Source: DASUBV01 sp035532295 (GTDB lineage: Bacteria > Actinomycetota > Actinomycetes > Streptosporangiales > Streptosporangiaceae). From it: DNA of 64,000 bases. Within the stretch, counting starts at the first letter, position 1. The number at the start of each line of letters is the position of its first letter. A program made the position numbers and the translations under genes. Shown piece by piece: positions 16,482 to 24,932 of this stretch. Location of the stretch: assembly GCA_035532295.1 (NCBI GenBank), contig DATKRH010000172.1:10093-74092 (forward strand). Reading direction: 5' to 3'. The notes under the pieces were generated by a model, which searched no databases, was not told the DNA's origin, and saw nothing but the letters and a program-made list of their open reading frames with translations.

Positions 16482-17292
16482 GCTGCTGCCAGATGACGTC
16501 CGTCAGCTGGGACGCGCGCTCGTTGAGGTAGAAGTGACCGCCGGGGAAGACGCGGAGGAAGAAGTCGCCGGTCGTGGCCTGGGCCCAGGCCCGGGCGTCG
16601 TCCAGGGACGTCCTCGGGTCGGCGGCGCCGGTCAGCGCGGTCACCGGGCAGCTGACGGACTGTCCGGGCCGGGGAACGTAGGTCTCAGCCGCTCGCAGGT
16701 CGTTACGCAGCGCCGGCATGACCAGGCGCATGAGCGTGCGCTGAACGGCGGGATCATGCGGGCCGCCGCCGAGCCGGTGCAGCTCGGCGGCGATCTCCTC
16801 GTCAGGGCGGTGGTGCAGCAGTTCGGCGCCGATGCTGGACGGCGCGCGGCGCGCGGACGCGAACAGGTGTGCCACGGCGTGGCTGGAGCGGCGCAGCCGG
16901 AGGGCGACTTCGAACGCGACCAGGGCACCCATGCTGTGGCCGAACAACGCCAGCCGTCGCCCGGGCGCGGCGGGAATGGCGGCGGCGACCTGGTCGGCAA
17001 GCGCGGCGATGCTGGGAATCGGGGGTTCGTGCCGACGGTCGTGACGACCCGGATACTGAACCACGTAGACGTCCATGCGAGCGGCCAGCGGCGCGAGGAG
17101 CGGGAAGTAGTAACTAGCCGAGCCGCCCGCATGCGGGAAGCAGATCAGGTCCGTTCCCGAGCTGGCATCCGTCGCGATGGCCTGGCCGGTGTCTGGGTCC
17201 GGCCGCTGGTCGGGAACAGGGGATGCCGGGCGGAGCCATAGGCTGCCGCCCGGCCTCCGGGGTGCCGCCGTCGGGTCCCCTTGGCCAGCCAT
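16459..17292 (-). CDS. Type II thioesterase
   Basis: This 277-residue alpha/beta hydrolase is of the kind that edits or releases acyl groups from carrier proteins in polyketide and non-ribosomal pathways. Seen: the oxyanion region ICFPHAGGSASYY, the nucleophile elbow GHSMGA, the aspartate region TGAADPRTS and the histidine in PGGHFYL. A proline-rich N-terminal extension of about 45 residues precedes the domain. It lies two bases after the LuxR-type gene (same strand), so both are probably cotranscribed. Its partner is likely the carrier protein at 10069-10347. The 3' end overlaps the molybdenum hydroxylase gene. Confidence 0.92.
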   Translation of the reverse strand: MAGQGDPTAAPRRPGGSLWLRPASPVPDQRPDPDTGQAIATDASSGTDLICFPHAGGSASYYFPLLAPLAARMDVYVVQYPGRHDRRHEPPIPSIAALADQVAAAIPAAPGRRLALFGHSMGALVAFEVALRLRRSSHAVAHLFASARRAPSSIGAELLHHRPDEEIAAELHRLGGGPHDPAVQRTLMRLVMPALRNDLRAAETYVPRPGQSVSCPVTALTGAADPRTSLDDARAWAQATTGDFFLRVFPGGHFYLNERASQLTDVIWQQLSAAPAG

Positions 17293-17294
17293 GG

Positions 17295-18044
17295 CTAGTC
17301 GAGCAGGCCCTCGCGGAGCGCGAGCGCCGCGGCGTGCGTCCGGTTCGGGCAGTTCATCTTGGCCAGGAGGCTAGCGACGTGCCGCTTGGCCCCGTGCTCC
17401 GAAATGCCCAGCCGGGTCGCGATCTGCTTGTTGCTGAGGCCGTCGACGACTAACCGGAGGGTCTGCTGCTCCCGCCTCGTCAGCACGGAGTGCGGCATGC
17501 GTGCCCGGTCGGCATGGTGCAGGCGGGCCAGCAGCGTATGCGCGAGTGAGTCGGCCAAGATCATCTCGCCGTCCGCGAGCCGGCGCACCGCGTTTTCCAG
17601 GCCCTGCGCCGTCAGGTCACGTTCCACCAGGTAGCCGTCCGCCTCGAAGGCCGTCACGCAGTCGACATGCTTGTCGTCCGTGCCGTGCAGCAAAGACAGC
17701 AGCTTGACATTTCGGCGGCGGGCCAGGTCGCGGAGCGGAAAATACTCCGCGGGCTCCATTTCGGTCGTAGTGATGACGAGATCATAATTACCCTCCCGAA
17801 GCTCGGCAATGGCCTCTGCCACGTCATCAAAAGCCCTGATCGCGGAGACTGCCGGCAGTGAGCTGAGCATGAAGGTGACGCCGCAGCGCGTTACTGTGCT
17901 GGAGCTGGCAACCATGACGCGCAGCCCTTTTTCGGAGGATCTCGCCTTCGTTCCGTGTATTCCTAGAACACCTGGCATGCCCGCCGGCCGGCCGTGGCTA
18001 CCTGCTGGAACGATCGGAGCTCTCAGGGTTATCGGACGAGCCAT
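17295..18044 (-). CDS. LuxR-family regulator with a degenerate receiver domain
   Basis: The C-terminal LuxR/NarL helix-turn-helix is canonical (LTRREQQTLRLVVDGLSNKQIATRLGIS..., about residues 185-245). The N-terminal half has the receiver fold, but every phosphorelay residue is altered. The acidic pair at the end of strand 1 is SS (VMVASSSTV), the phospho-acceptor position in DLVITTTEMEP is threonine, and the switch lysine region reads YLVERD. It should therefore work without phosphorylation, perhaps as a ligand-binding atypical response regulator. The start at 18044 has an AAGGGGA eight bases upstream; the frame is open 54 bases further. It leads an operon with the thioesterase. Confidence 0.85.
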   Translation of the reverse strand: MARPITLRAPIVPAGSHGRPAGMPGVLGIHGTKARSSEKGLRVMVASSSTVTRCGVTFMLSSLPAVSAIRAFDDVAEAIAELREGNYDLVITTTEMEPAEYFPLRDLARRRNVKLLSLLHGTDDKHVDCVTAFEADGYLVERDLTAQGLENAVRRLADGEMILADSLAHTLLARLHHADRARMPHSVLTRREQQTLRLVVDGLSNKQIATRLGISEHGAKRHVASLLAKMNCPNRTHAAALALREGLLD

Positions 18045-18306
18045 GAAGAAGGTCCCCTTCATCTGATGACCACAATTCGACTGCAACACCGCAGTCATTT
18101 CCGGGCGATTGAGTGTCCCGGAGTCCTCGGCAGCTCCCAGGATCTTGCGTCGTCATAATTGTACCTGCGCTACCAGGACAAAACTAAAATAGTATGGTAA
18201 ATTGACCTGGCCAGAATGTTAAATTCCTGTGTCCTGCGGATCTGCTCAGGAGATGCTGCTCGGCGGATACTGCTGAGCAGTCGCGGGCACGCGGAACGGC
18301 GAGCGC
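18045..18306. promoter_or_regulatory. AT-rich promoter region of the LuxR-type gene
   Basis: Positions 18150-18230 are strikingly AT-rich against the surrounding DNA. On the minus strand two possible -10 hexamers are visible, TACAAT (18160s) and TACTAT (18190s), without good -35 boxes. CTGGCCAG (18211-18218) and the pair CTGCTCAG/CTGAGCAG (18242-18249 and around 18272) are small inverted repeats. This could be the target of the atypical regulator itself or of a silencer such as Lsr2. Exact promoter positions are not certain. Confidence 0.4.
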
Positions 18307-18341
18307 ATGGCCGGCCTCAGGGGTGCCCTGAGGCCGGCCAT
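18307..18341. terminator. Strong hairpin after the MFS gene
   Basis: A perfect 16-bp stem (ATGGCCGGCCTCAGGG and its complement) with a three-base loop lies 32 bases past the MFS stop codon. There is no T-run, as is usual for actinomycete terminators. It would separate the MFS gene from the LuxR promoter region. Confidence 0.7.
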
Positions 18342-18372
18342 GCCGTGCTCGCGATGCGCGGCGCCGATTCCG

Positions 18373-19863
18373 CTAGGCGGACGCCACCATGCGCGGGGGG
18401 CGTGGCATCAGCGTGCTGATGCTCGCGGCGATCAGGACCAGGACCAGGTCGAGAAGGGCGACCCACTGCAGTGCCGAGGCATAGGCGTCAACTCCGTGGC
18501 CGAGGCCCAGTGCCGCGAAGAAGACCGACCCGAGCGCGGCGACCCCGGCGGCGCTGGCGAACTGCTGAGAGGTGGTCAGCACGCCCGCGGCCGCGCCCGC
18601 GTCCCTGGGGTGAGCGCCGGCCAGCACCGTGCCGATCAGGGCGGGCACGGCGGTTCCGTTGCCGAGGCCGATGAGCACCATCGGGCCGATCAGCCGCGGT
18701 GCGCTGACCGCCCCGCCGGACAGGCGCAGCACCAGCAGGAGTGCGATCATGCCGACGATCACGATGGCCGTGCCCGTCATGATGACCCTGGCACCGTGCC
18801 GGGCGACCAGTCGCTGCGCGGCGATGGAGGCCGCGGCGAACGCGAGCCCGAGCGGGGTGAAGGTGAGTCCCGCCTGCAGCGGGCTCAGCCCGAGGCCATT
18901 CTGCATGACCAGCGTCAGCACGAATACGAAGCTGAAAAATGCGCTGAAGATGGTGACATTAAGGAGCAGGCCGCGGACGAAGACCTTGTTCCCGAACAAG
19001 GACAGATCCAGCATGGGCTGACCGCCGCGCCGGGCCAGCGCCCGCTCCCAGCCTAGCGAGAGGGCCATCAGGGGGACTGAGGCGGCCAGGCTAGCCCACG
19101 CCCACGGCGGCCATCCGTCCGTGCGTCCGAGCACCAGCGGAACCAGGGCCAGAGCCAGGCTGACCGCCACGCCCGCGGCGCCTATCGGGTCGAGCCTCGG
19201 GCGGCGGCCGGCCGCTTCCCGCCGCGGCATCAGCCGGTAGGCGAACGCCGCGGCGACGAGTCCGACGGGCACATTCACCAGGAAAATCGCCCGCCAGCCC
19301 AGATTCAGCAGATTGGCCTCGAGGAGCAGGCCGCCGAGTACCTGCCCGGCGACCGCGCCGACGCCGATGGTGACCCCGAACCAGGCCAGCGCCCGTGGCC
19401 GCTCCGCCGCCGGGAACACCGCCGTGATCAGGGCGAGCACCTGCGGCACCATGGCCGCGCCGGTCAGGCCCTGCAGGAGCCGCGCCGCGACGAGTTCGCC
19501 CGGCGACTGCGCCACGCCGCAGAGCACCGACGCGAGGCTGAACGCCAGGACGCCGACCAGGAAGACCCGGCGATGGCTGAAGATGTCGCCCAGCCGTCCG
19601 CCGGTAATCAGCCCGCTGGCGTAGGTAAAACCGTAGCCAGCCACGATCAACTGCAGCGCGGCCGGTCCGGCGTGGATATTGCGCTCGAGCGACGGGGCCG
19701 CGACGTTGACCACATAGAGGTCGAACTGGGCCATGAACATGGCGGCCAGGACGACGGGCAGCATTTTCCACCGGCGGGGCTCCGGCGGCGGCGCGGGCGC
19801 CGGGGCCGGAAGGCTGCTGGCGGGCGTCGGGCCGGTTCCGGTCCCTACCCTGGTATCTGACAT
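18373..19863 (-). CDS. MFS transporter, DHA2/EmrB-QacA type
   Basis: This 496-residue proton-coupled exporter is predicted to have 14 membrane segments. A short Pro/Ala-rich cytoplasmic N-terminus (about 30 residues) precedes the first segment. Motif A-like GGRLGDIFSHRRVFLVG appears after segment 2, and the antiporter motif C-like GVGAVAGQVLGG in segment 5. The gene is divergent from an ArsR-family regulator with a 179-base shared promoter region, the classic arrangement for a drug exporter and its repressor. Given its position it probably exports the AvrD-cluster product or protects against it. The start ATG at 19863 follows from the first membrane segment. Confidence 0.9.
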   Translation of the reverse strand: MSDTRVGTGTGPTPASSLPAPAPAPPPEPRRWKMLPVVLAAMFMAQFDLYVVNVAAPSLERNIHAGPAALQLIVAGYGFTYASGLITGGRLGDIFSHRRVFLVGVLAFSLASVLCGVAQSPGELVAARLLQGLTGAAMVPQVLALITAVFPAAERPRALAWFGVTIGVGAVAGQVLGGLLLEANLLNLGWRAIFLVNVPVGLVAAAFAYRLMPRREAAGRRPRLDPIGAAGVAVSLALALVPLVLGRTDGWPPWAWASLAASVPLMALSLGWERALARRGGQPMLDLSLFGNKVFVRGLLLNVTIFSAFFSFVFVLTLVMQNGLGLSPLQAGLTFTPLGLAFAAASIAAQRLVARHGARVIMTGTAIVIVGMIALLLVLRLSGGAVSAPRLIGPMVLIGLGNGTAVPALIGTVLAGAHPRDAGAAAGVLTTSQQFASAAGVAALGSVFFAALGLGHGVDAYASALQWVALLDLVLVLIAASISTLMPRPPRMVASA

Positions 19864-20042
19864 GACTGGGGGATCCCGTCTCGATTGTCTGATGAACAGT
19901 GCCCTGTACAGGTCAGTTCGCTGTGCAGGCCGCGCGAGTCGTCATCGACGAAGGTCAAAGTGTTCGATGCTCGTCAAACACTACGACGACAGTCGTCACA
20001 AGCGCAAGCGCGTACTAGCATGGAAGGCGAATGTGATCAGGG
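19864..20042. promoter_or_regulatory. Divergent promoter region between MFS and ArsR genes
   Basis: The region contains AGTGTT (19959 area) and AACACT (19977 area) as a six-base inverted repeat around a 12-base centre, and several overlapping CGTCATCGACGA / CGACGACAGTCGTC repeats. These are plausible operator sites for the ArsR-type protein. I could not place -10/-35 boxes with confidence. Confidence 0.4.
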
Positions 20043-20420
20043 ATGCGAGAGGCGATGGCTGAGCCGATTACCGGGCCAGATGAGCCGGACCAGTCGCAGC
20101 TGGAACTGGTGACGATACTGGCCGCGCTGGCCGATCCCGTCCGGCTGGCTTATGTGCGGGAGGTCGCCAGGAGCGGCCCGTGGGTCCGCTGCGGTGAGGT
20201 GCTGGCCAATACCGGCATCACCATCTCCAAGTCAACGCTCTCCCATCACCTGCGGGTGCTGCGCGAGGCGGGGCTGACGAACACGCGCATCGAAGGCGCT
20301 CGCCGGTACATCTCGCTGCGGTTCGACGAGGTGGACGCGCGCTTCCCGGGCTTGCTCAGCTCGGTCTGCGGCGTGCCGTCCGGGAGCCACCCCGCCGCGG
20401 CGCGATCCGCGGCGGGCTGA
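20043..20420 (+). CDS. ArsR-family transcriptional repressor
   Basis: This 125-residue winged-helix protein shows LAALADPVRLAYVREVARSG followed by the recognition helix region ISKSTLSHHLRVLREAGLTNTRIEGARRYISLR, diagnostic of ArsR/HTH_20 proteins. No cysteine pair of the metal-binding type is present in the recognition helix, so it probably senses an organic ligand. The alternative ATG at 20055 gives MAEPITGP and cannot be excluded. Divergent to the MFS exporter, it is its likely repressor. Confidence 0.85.
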   Translation: MREAMAEPITGPDEPDQSQLELVTILAALADPVRLAYVREVARSGPWVRCGEVLANTGITISKSTLSHHLRVLREAGLTNTRIEGARRYISLRFDEVDARFPGLLSSVCGVPSGSHPAAARSAAG

Positions 20421-20503
20421 GCGCCTTCCTGATCTCACCCGGGAGCATGCGCTGGGTGATGCACACGATGCAGCGATGTCGGATTGACCGGGCACGGCTT
20501 CGT

Positions 20504-20518
20504 TAGACTTCCCTGGTG
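20504..20518 (+). promoter_or_regulatory. Leaderless-type promoter of the large regulator
   Basis: TAGACT (20504-20509) is a good -10 box whose predicted start of transcription falls on or next to the GTG at 20516. TTGACC lies upstream at 20484-20489, with a shorter than usual spacer of 14. No ribosome binding site is present, which fits a leaderless mRNA, common in actinobacteria. Confidence 0.5.
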
Positions 20519-23500
20519 CGCGACGCCTCGCATAATCCACGAGCGGAAGGCGCGCACGGGCCTGCGACGGTCCTCCGTCCTCGTGTTACGGACCTGCTTT
20601 CCGCCGCCCGCCAGCGCCGGGCGACGCTCGTGGTCGCGGGCGCCGGTTACGGGAAGACCACGGCTCTAGCGGAGGTCGCGGGCATGGGCGCGGCCCGCTG
20701 GGTCCGGGTGCGGCCGGCGGATGCCCAGGCTGAGTCGCTGTCGGCTCGTATCGCGGCCGCGCTCGGCGAGTCGCCGTCGCCAGGTGGCTCTGCGATCGCC
20801 GCCGCCACCGGCTCCGACGACCGCCGGGTCCTGGCCGAACGGCGCGCCGCATTGCTGTGCGAGCTCGCCGAGACGCTGCACGGCGACCAGCTGCTGATCA
20901 TCGACGGCCTGGAACACGTCGGCGGCGACGCGGCGGCGAGCCACCTGCTGCGGGTGCTGTCGCTAGAGGCGCCGTCTGCGCTCCATCTCGTGCTGTCGGG
21001 GCGGAGCCTGCCCGAGCTGGGGCTGGGCGGCGCGCAGGGGCGGGGTGAGCTGCTCGAGGTCACCGCTCCCGACCTGAGCTTCACGGCCGGCGAGGCGGCC
21101 GAGCTGGTCGAGATGCGACTCGGCAGAGGGTCTTTGCCCCTGGCCCAGGAGTGCTGGTCGTTGACCGGGGGCTGGGCCGCCGCGCTCCAGTTGCTTCTGG
21201 ACCGGCTCGAACGACTAGATCCCGCCGACCACGGCCGCGCGCTGCGGCGTCTCCAGCACAGCCGCGGTCACCTGTGGAGAGCCTTTGCCAGGGAGCTGGT
21301 CGCCGGCGAGCACCTGTCAGCCCGGCGCATCCTCTCGGTCGCATCGCTGGTACCTCGCGTCGACGTCGGACTCCTCGAGGGTGTCGCCGTCACAGCGACA
21401 GCCAGTGATCTGGAGGGCCTGCAGGAACGGGGCTTGCTCGTAGAAGCCGGCGAGCCCGGCTATTTCCGGCTGTCGCCGGTGCTGGCCGGCGCCGTTGCCG
21501 GGCACGACGGCTCCGGCGCGGCCGGCGCGCTCAGGGAGCAGGTCGCGCGCTGGCTCGAGGATCACTCCCGGAACGAGGAAGCTCTTGAGTGCCACGCGGA
21601 GGGAGACCACGAGGTGGCGCGGTCGTTCCTGAGCCGCCGCGGGCCGACTCTGGTCCGCGGCGGCGCGGCGGTCCGCCTGATCGAGGTGCTGCGGCGCCAT
21701 GGCGCCGGAGGCGACCGGGGCCTCGATGCTGTCCTGGCCGAAGCCTTGCAGGCGGTCGGGGAGTGGGACGCGGCGATAGATCTCTTCTCGCGGGTGGAGC
21801 GCGCGAAGGGATCCGCGGGGCTACCGGCCGGCGTGGCCTGGCGGTACGGGCTGCTCCTCTACCTGCGGGGCCAGTCGGGGGACGCCGCCGCGACGCTCGC
21901 GGCAGCCCATGACCCCGCCCGGCTGGGCGCCGACGATGCCATGGTCTCGGCATGGCTCAGTACTACCCTGTGGAGCCAGGGACAGCCGGACGCCGCCGAG
22001 GGTCTCGCCAGGGCAGCGCTGCGCCAGGCGGGAGCGAGCGGCGACTCGTGCGCTCTGGCCGCGGCGCACGTGTCGCTCGCGCTGGTGGCGGCTAGCCGCG
22101 GTGAGCGCGAGCGCAACGAGCAGGAGTACCGCCTGGCGCTGGCCGCCGCGCGCGACGGCGGGGACCGGGTCCAGCTGACCAGAATCTACGCCAACCTGAG
22201 CTCCCGCGCGCTGGAGAGCGGCGCCTACCGGCGGGCCATCACGGATGCGGAACTGGCGCTAGAGACCGGCGCCGGCCACCGCTTCTTCTCGGCCGTCGCT
22301 CTCACCAATAAGGCCGAGGCCCACCTGCGTCTCGGTCAGCTCGATGACGCCCGCGAGGCCGCCGCCGACGCCGCGGCTATCTACGAAGCCCTGGGATCCC
22401 TCCATGCGTCGCTCCCCCAGGTCATCTACGGCGAGCTGTACCGCCAGCGGGGAGACCTGGTGCGGGCCCGCGGCTCGTTCGAGCGGGCCCGGGCGCTCGC
22501 CGAAGAGTGCGACGACGCGCACACCCTCGTGTATGCGCTGTGCGGGCTGGCCAGGGTCCTGGCGCAGGAGGATCTTCCCGCCGCTCGCAGGGCGGCTGCC
22601 GACGGGCTGGCCAGAGCCAGCGGCCTGGAGCGTGCAGCCGCGCTGTGTGCCGCGGCAGAGGTCGAGCTGCGGGCCAGAGACGGCGCGGCGGCCGAGCGGT
22701 TCGCGCGGCAGGCGGAGGACCAGGCTCGCGCCACCGGCGACCTCGCCGCCCTGGCGGAGTCGCTAGAGCTGCTCGGCGCGGCTCGCGTCCCGGCAGACGT
22801 CGCGCGCATTCGCTCGGCGATTGAGCTGTGGGGCGACATCGGCAATCCCGTGGGCGCGGCGCGGGCTCGCCTCGGGCTCGCCATACTCATCGACGATCAG
22901 CAGACGGCTGAGGCCACCCAGCGGGAGCTCGGGGACATGGGAGTCGCGCCCGCTCTCGGAGTGCCCGGTCTGCTGGCGTCGAATCGGCGAGGCGGGCGCG
23001 AGGTGGCGATCGTCGCCCTCGGGCGCTTCGCCGTCGTGCGGGGCGGGGAGTCCGTCCCGCTGGCCGCGTGGCAGTCCCGTAAGGCAAGAGACCTGCTGAA
23101 AGTGCTGGTCGCCCGGCGGGGGCGCCCGATCACGCGCGAGGCCGCCGCCGAGGCGATGTGGCCCGAGGAGGACCCCGGACCGCTGGGCAACCGGCTGTCG
23201 GTCGCACTGAGCATCATCCGCAAGGTCCTGGACCCCGGGCGGCGGCACCCGCCGGATCACTACGTCGTCGCCGACGTCCGCACCATTGCCCTCCGGCTCG
23301 ACCGGGTCGACATTGACCTGATCGAGTTCCTCCGGGCCGCCGATCGTGCGATCGACCTCATGGCCAGAGGAGACCGCGACGCAGCGGAAGGACCGCTGCA
23401 GCGCGCTCGTCAGATCTACGCCGGTGACTTCATCGAGGAAGACCTGTACGAGGAGTGGGCGGTCGAGGCGCGCGAAGAAGCGCGCTCACGGCTGCTCACG

Positions 23501-23746
23501 GTCCTGCGGCTGCTGGCGCGCGTGGCTGCCGACCGGGGAGACGATGAGTCCGCCAGCCAGTACCTCGGCCAGCTCCTGGAACGGGAGCCCTACGACGAGG
23601 ACGCCTGGCTGGCGCTCATCGCCGGGCAGCTCCGGCTGCGCCGTCACGGAGAGGCACGCAGGCGCTACGCCGCCTACGCCCGGCGCATGGGCGAACTCGA
23701 CATCGTGCCCGTCGCCCTGGCGGACGCCGCCGGCTTGCGGCCTTAA
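20516..23746 (+). CDS. MalT-like STAND ATPase regulator with C-terminal SARP/BTAD domain
   Basis: This large 1076-residue regulator has an N-terminal MalT-type ATPase (Walker A GAGYGKTT at 42-49; Walker B-like LLIIDGLEHV near 120-130), a long middle of TPR-like helical repeats (about 380-800, Ala/Leu-rich), and from about residue 828 a winged-helix OmpR-like DNA-binding domain (LGRFAVVRGGESVPLAAWQS) followed by a bacterial transcriptional activator domain ending at DIVPVALADAAGL. The DNA-binding part is at the C-terminus, the reverse of AfsR/SARP proteins where it is N-terminal. Such proteins activate secondary-metabolite genes when a ligand relieves ATPase autoinhibition. It lies next to the AvrD cluster, which it may activate. 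A 58-bp piece of this gene is duplicated after nagA. Confidence 0.9.
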   Translation: MRDASHNPRAEGAHGPATVLRPRVTDLLSAARQRRATLVVAGAGYGKTTALAEVAGMGAARWVRVRPADAQAESLSARIAAALGESPSPGGSAIAAATGSDDRRVLAERRAALLCELAETLHGDQLLIIDGLEHVGGDAAASHLLRVLSLEAPSALHLVLSGRSLPELGLGGAQGRGELLEVTAPDLSFTAGEAAELVEMRLGRGSLPLAQECWSLTGGWAAALQLLLDRLERLDPADHGRALRRLQHSRGHLWRAFARELVAGEHLSARRILSVASLVPRVDVGLLEGVAVTATASDLEGLQERGLLVEAGEPGYFRLSPVLAGAVAGHDGSGAAGALREQVARWLEDHSRNEEALECHAEGDHEVARSFLSRRGPTLVRGGAAVRLIEVLRRHGAGGDRGLDAVLAEALQAVGEWDAAIDLFSRVERAKGSAGLPAGVAWRYGLLLYLRGQSGDAAATLAAAHDPARLGADDAMVSAWLSTTLWSQGQPDAAEGLARAALRQAGASGDSCALAAAHVSLALVAASRGERERNEQEYRLALAAARDGGDRVQLTRIYANLSSRALESGAYRRAITDAELALETGAGHRFFSAVALTNKAEAHLRLGQLDDAREAAADAAAIYEALGSLHASLPQVIYGELYRQRGDLVRARGSFERARALAEECDDAHTLVYALCGLARVLAQEDLPAARRAAADGLARASGLERAAALCAAAEVELRARDGAAAERFARQAEDQARATGDLAALAESLELLGAARVPADVARIRSAIELWGDIGNPVGAARARLGLAILIDDQQTAEATQRELGDMGVAPALGVPGLLASNRRGGREVAIVALGRFAVVRGGESVPLAAWQSRKARDLLKVLVARRGRPITREAAAEAMWPEEDPGPLGNRLSVALSIIRKVLDPGRRHPPDHYVVADVRTIALRLDRVDIDLIEFLRAADRAIDLMARGDRDAAEGPLQRARQIYAGDFIEEDLYEEWAVEAREEARSRLLTVLRLLARVAADRGDDESASQYLGQLLEREPYDEDAWLALIAGQLRLRRHGEARRRYAAYARRMGELDIVPVALADAAGLRP

Positions 23747-23812
23747 GGCCACCTTCAGGCAACCCACAGCCCGGCCCGGATAGTCGGGAGCGTGATTCCT
23801 GCGGAGAAAGAC

Positions 23813-24265
23813 ATGTCACGTATCAAGATCGCGCTCATCGCCGCGGCGACCGGCTTGCTGATGACCGCGTGCGCCTCATCCCATAAGAGCGCGGCACCGC
23901 CGGCCTCGACGGCTCCTGCCGTTGCCACCCCGGCTACCAGTGCTCCCGCGTCAGCGACAGCGGCGGCCACCGCCGGGCTCTCGGGGACGTGGTCGGGGAC
24001 CTATAGCGGCGCCTACCAGGGCACATTCAAGCTCACCTGGCAGCAGTCGGGGTCGCGCCTGAGCGGCACTATCACGCTCTCGGCACCTGCCGGCACCGTC
24101 CCCATCAACGGGACCGTGGCCGGCAGTGCCATCCGTTTCGGCAGCGTCGGCTCGATGGCGGTCACCTATTCGGGCACGGTCTCCGGCGGCTCCATGTCCG
24201 GCAACTACGAGGTCCATGCCGGCAACGGCGTCGGCGGCCCCTGGAGCGCCTCCAAGACTTCCTGA
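23813..24265 (+). CDS. Small secreted lipoprotein of unknown function
   Basis: A signal peptide with lipobox LMTAC (C20) is followed by a Ser/Ala/Pro/Thr-rich linker (about 25-55) and a beta-rich domain of about 95 residues (LSGTWSGTYSGAYQGTFKLTWQQSG..., GSRLSGTITLSAPAG). The repeated SGT/GT strands suggest a small lipocalin- or barrel-like extracytoplasmic domain seen in many actinobacterial hypothetical proteins. The ATG at 23813 is supported by GGAG six bases upstream. It is attached to the outer face of the membrane. The role is unknown. Confidence 0.8.
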   Translation: MSRIKIALIAAATGLLMTACASSHKSAAPPASTAPAVATPATSAPASATAAATAGLSGTWSGTYSGAYQGTFKLTWQQSGSRLSGTITLSAPAGTVPINGTVAGSAIRFGSVGSMAVTYSGTVSGGSMSGNYEVHAGNGVGGPWSASKTS

Positions 24266-24277
24266 CGGGATCACCAG

Positions 24278-24811
24278 GTGGCGGCAGTAACCTTCGGAAG
24301 TGACATCGGAGTTTTCGGGGTTGACTCGATGACGGCGGGTTACCGGTCCTGGCCAGGGCCGGCGAGGGTGATGGCCCTGGCCGTCGATGCCGCGGTGTCG
24401 GCGGCGCAGTCCGGCGATGCCGCGGCATTCACCGAGGCGATCGCCGACCTCAGCCGCGTCGACCGCGAGCAGCTTGCGGTACTTCTCGGGGCCGTGACGA
24501 GAGACCTGCTCGAGCGCTCGCACCCCGATGGCCTCGACGCCGGCGATGCCGAGCAGGTACTGCAGAGCTGCGTCCGGTCCGCTGCGAGCTGGTGCGGGGT
24601 GCTCGACAGCGACTCGCTGGTCCAGGCGCTTACTGGCGCGCTTGGCGTCAGCGACCCGGACGAATCGCCGCAGCCCGGCGGAACAGCCGTGATGACGCAC
24701 GGCCTGCTGCTGATCGCCGACCAGCTCAAGATCCTGAACCAGGAGTTGCCGCCCGTTCTCGACCGCGCGCTGCACGAGTTGATGCGCGCGCAGACTATCG
24801 AGCTGCCGTGA
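24278..24811 (+). CDS. Hypothetical helical protein
   Basis: This 177-residue Ala/Leu/Asp-rich protein consists mostly of helices (AVDAAVSAAQSGDAAAFTEAIADLSRVDREQLAVLLGAVTRDLLE..., then a central AEQVLQSCVRSAASWCGVL). I recognise no family. A start at GTG 24278 or ATG 24329 is possible; the helical domain begins shortly after the second. It lies 12 bases after the lipoprotein gene and may be cotranscribed. Codon use is like its neighbours, so it looks like a real gene. Confidence 0.65.
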   Translation: MAAVTFGSDIGVFGVDSMTAGYRSWPGPARVMALAVDAAVSAAQSGDAAAFTEAIADLSRVDREQLAVLLGAVTRDLLERSHPDGLDAGDAEQVLQSCVRSAASWCGVLDSDSLVQALTGALGVSDPDESPQPGGTAVMTHGLLLIADQLKILNQELPPVLDRALHELMRAQTIELP

Positions 24812-24932
24812 CCGGCTGGGAATGTGACGTCTGGCCCCGCTAGGCCGGGACCTGCGGACCTGCCGGGTGCTGGCAGCGCCGTCCGACCGTGAGAGCAGGA
24901 ATCCAGCCGCTGAGCGGAAGGCGGATGCGCGG

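Noticed and set aside
18242..18279. Inverted repeat CTGCTCAG/CTGAGCAG as a second terminator
   Set aside because: The loop of over 20 bases and the short stem make it weaker than the perfect 16-bp hairpin next to it.
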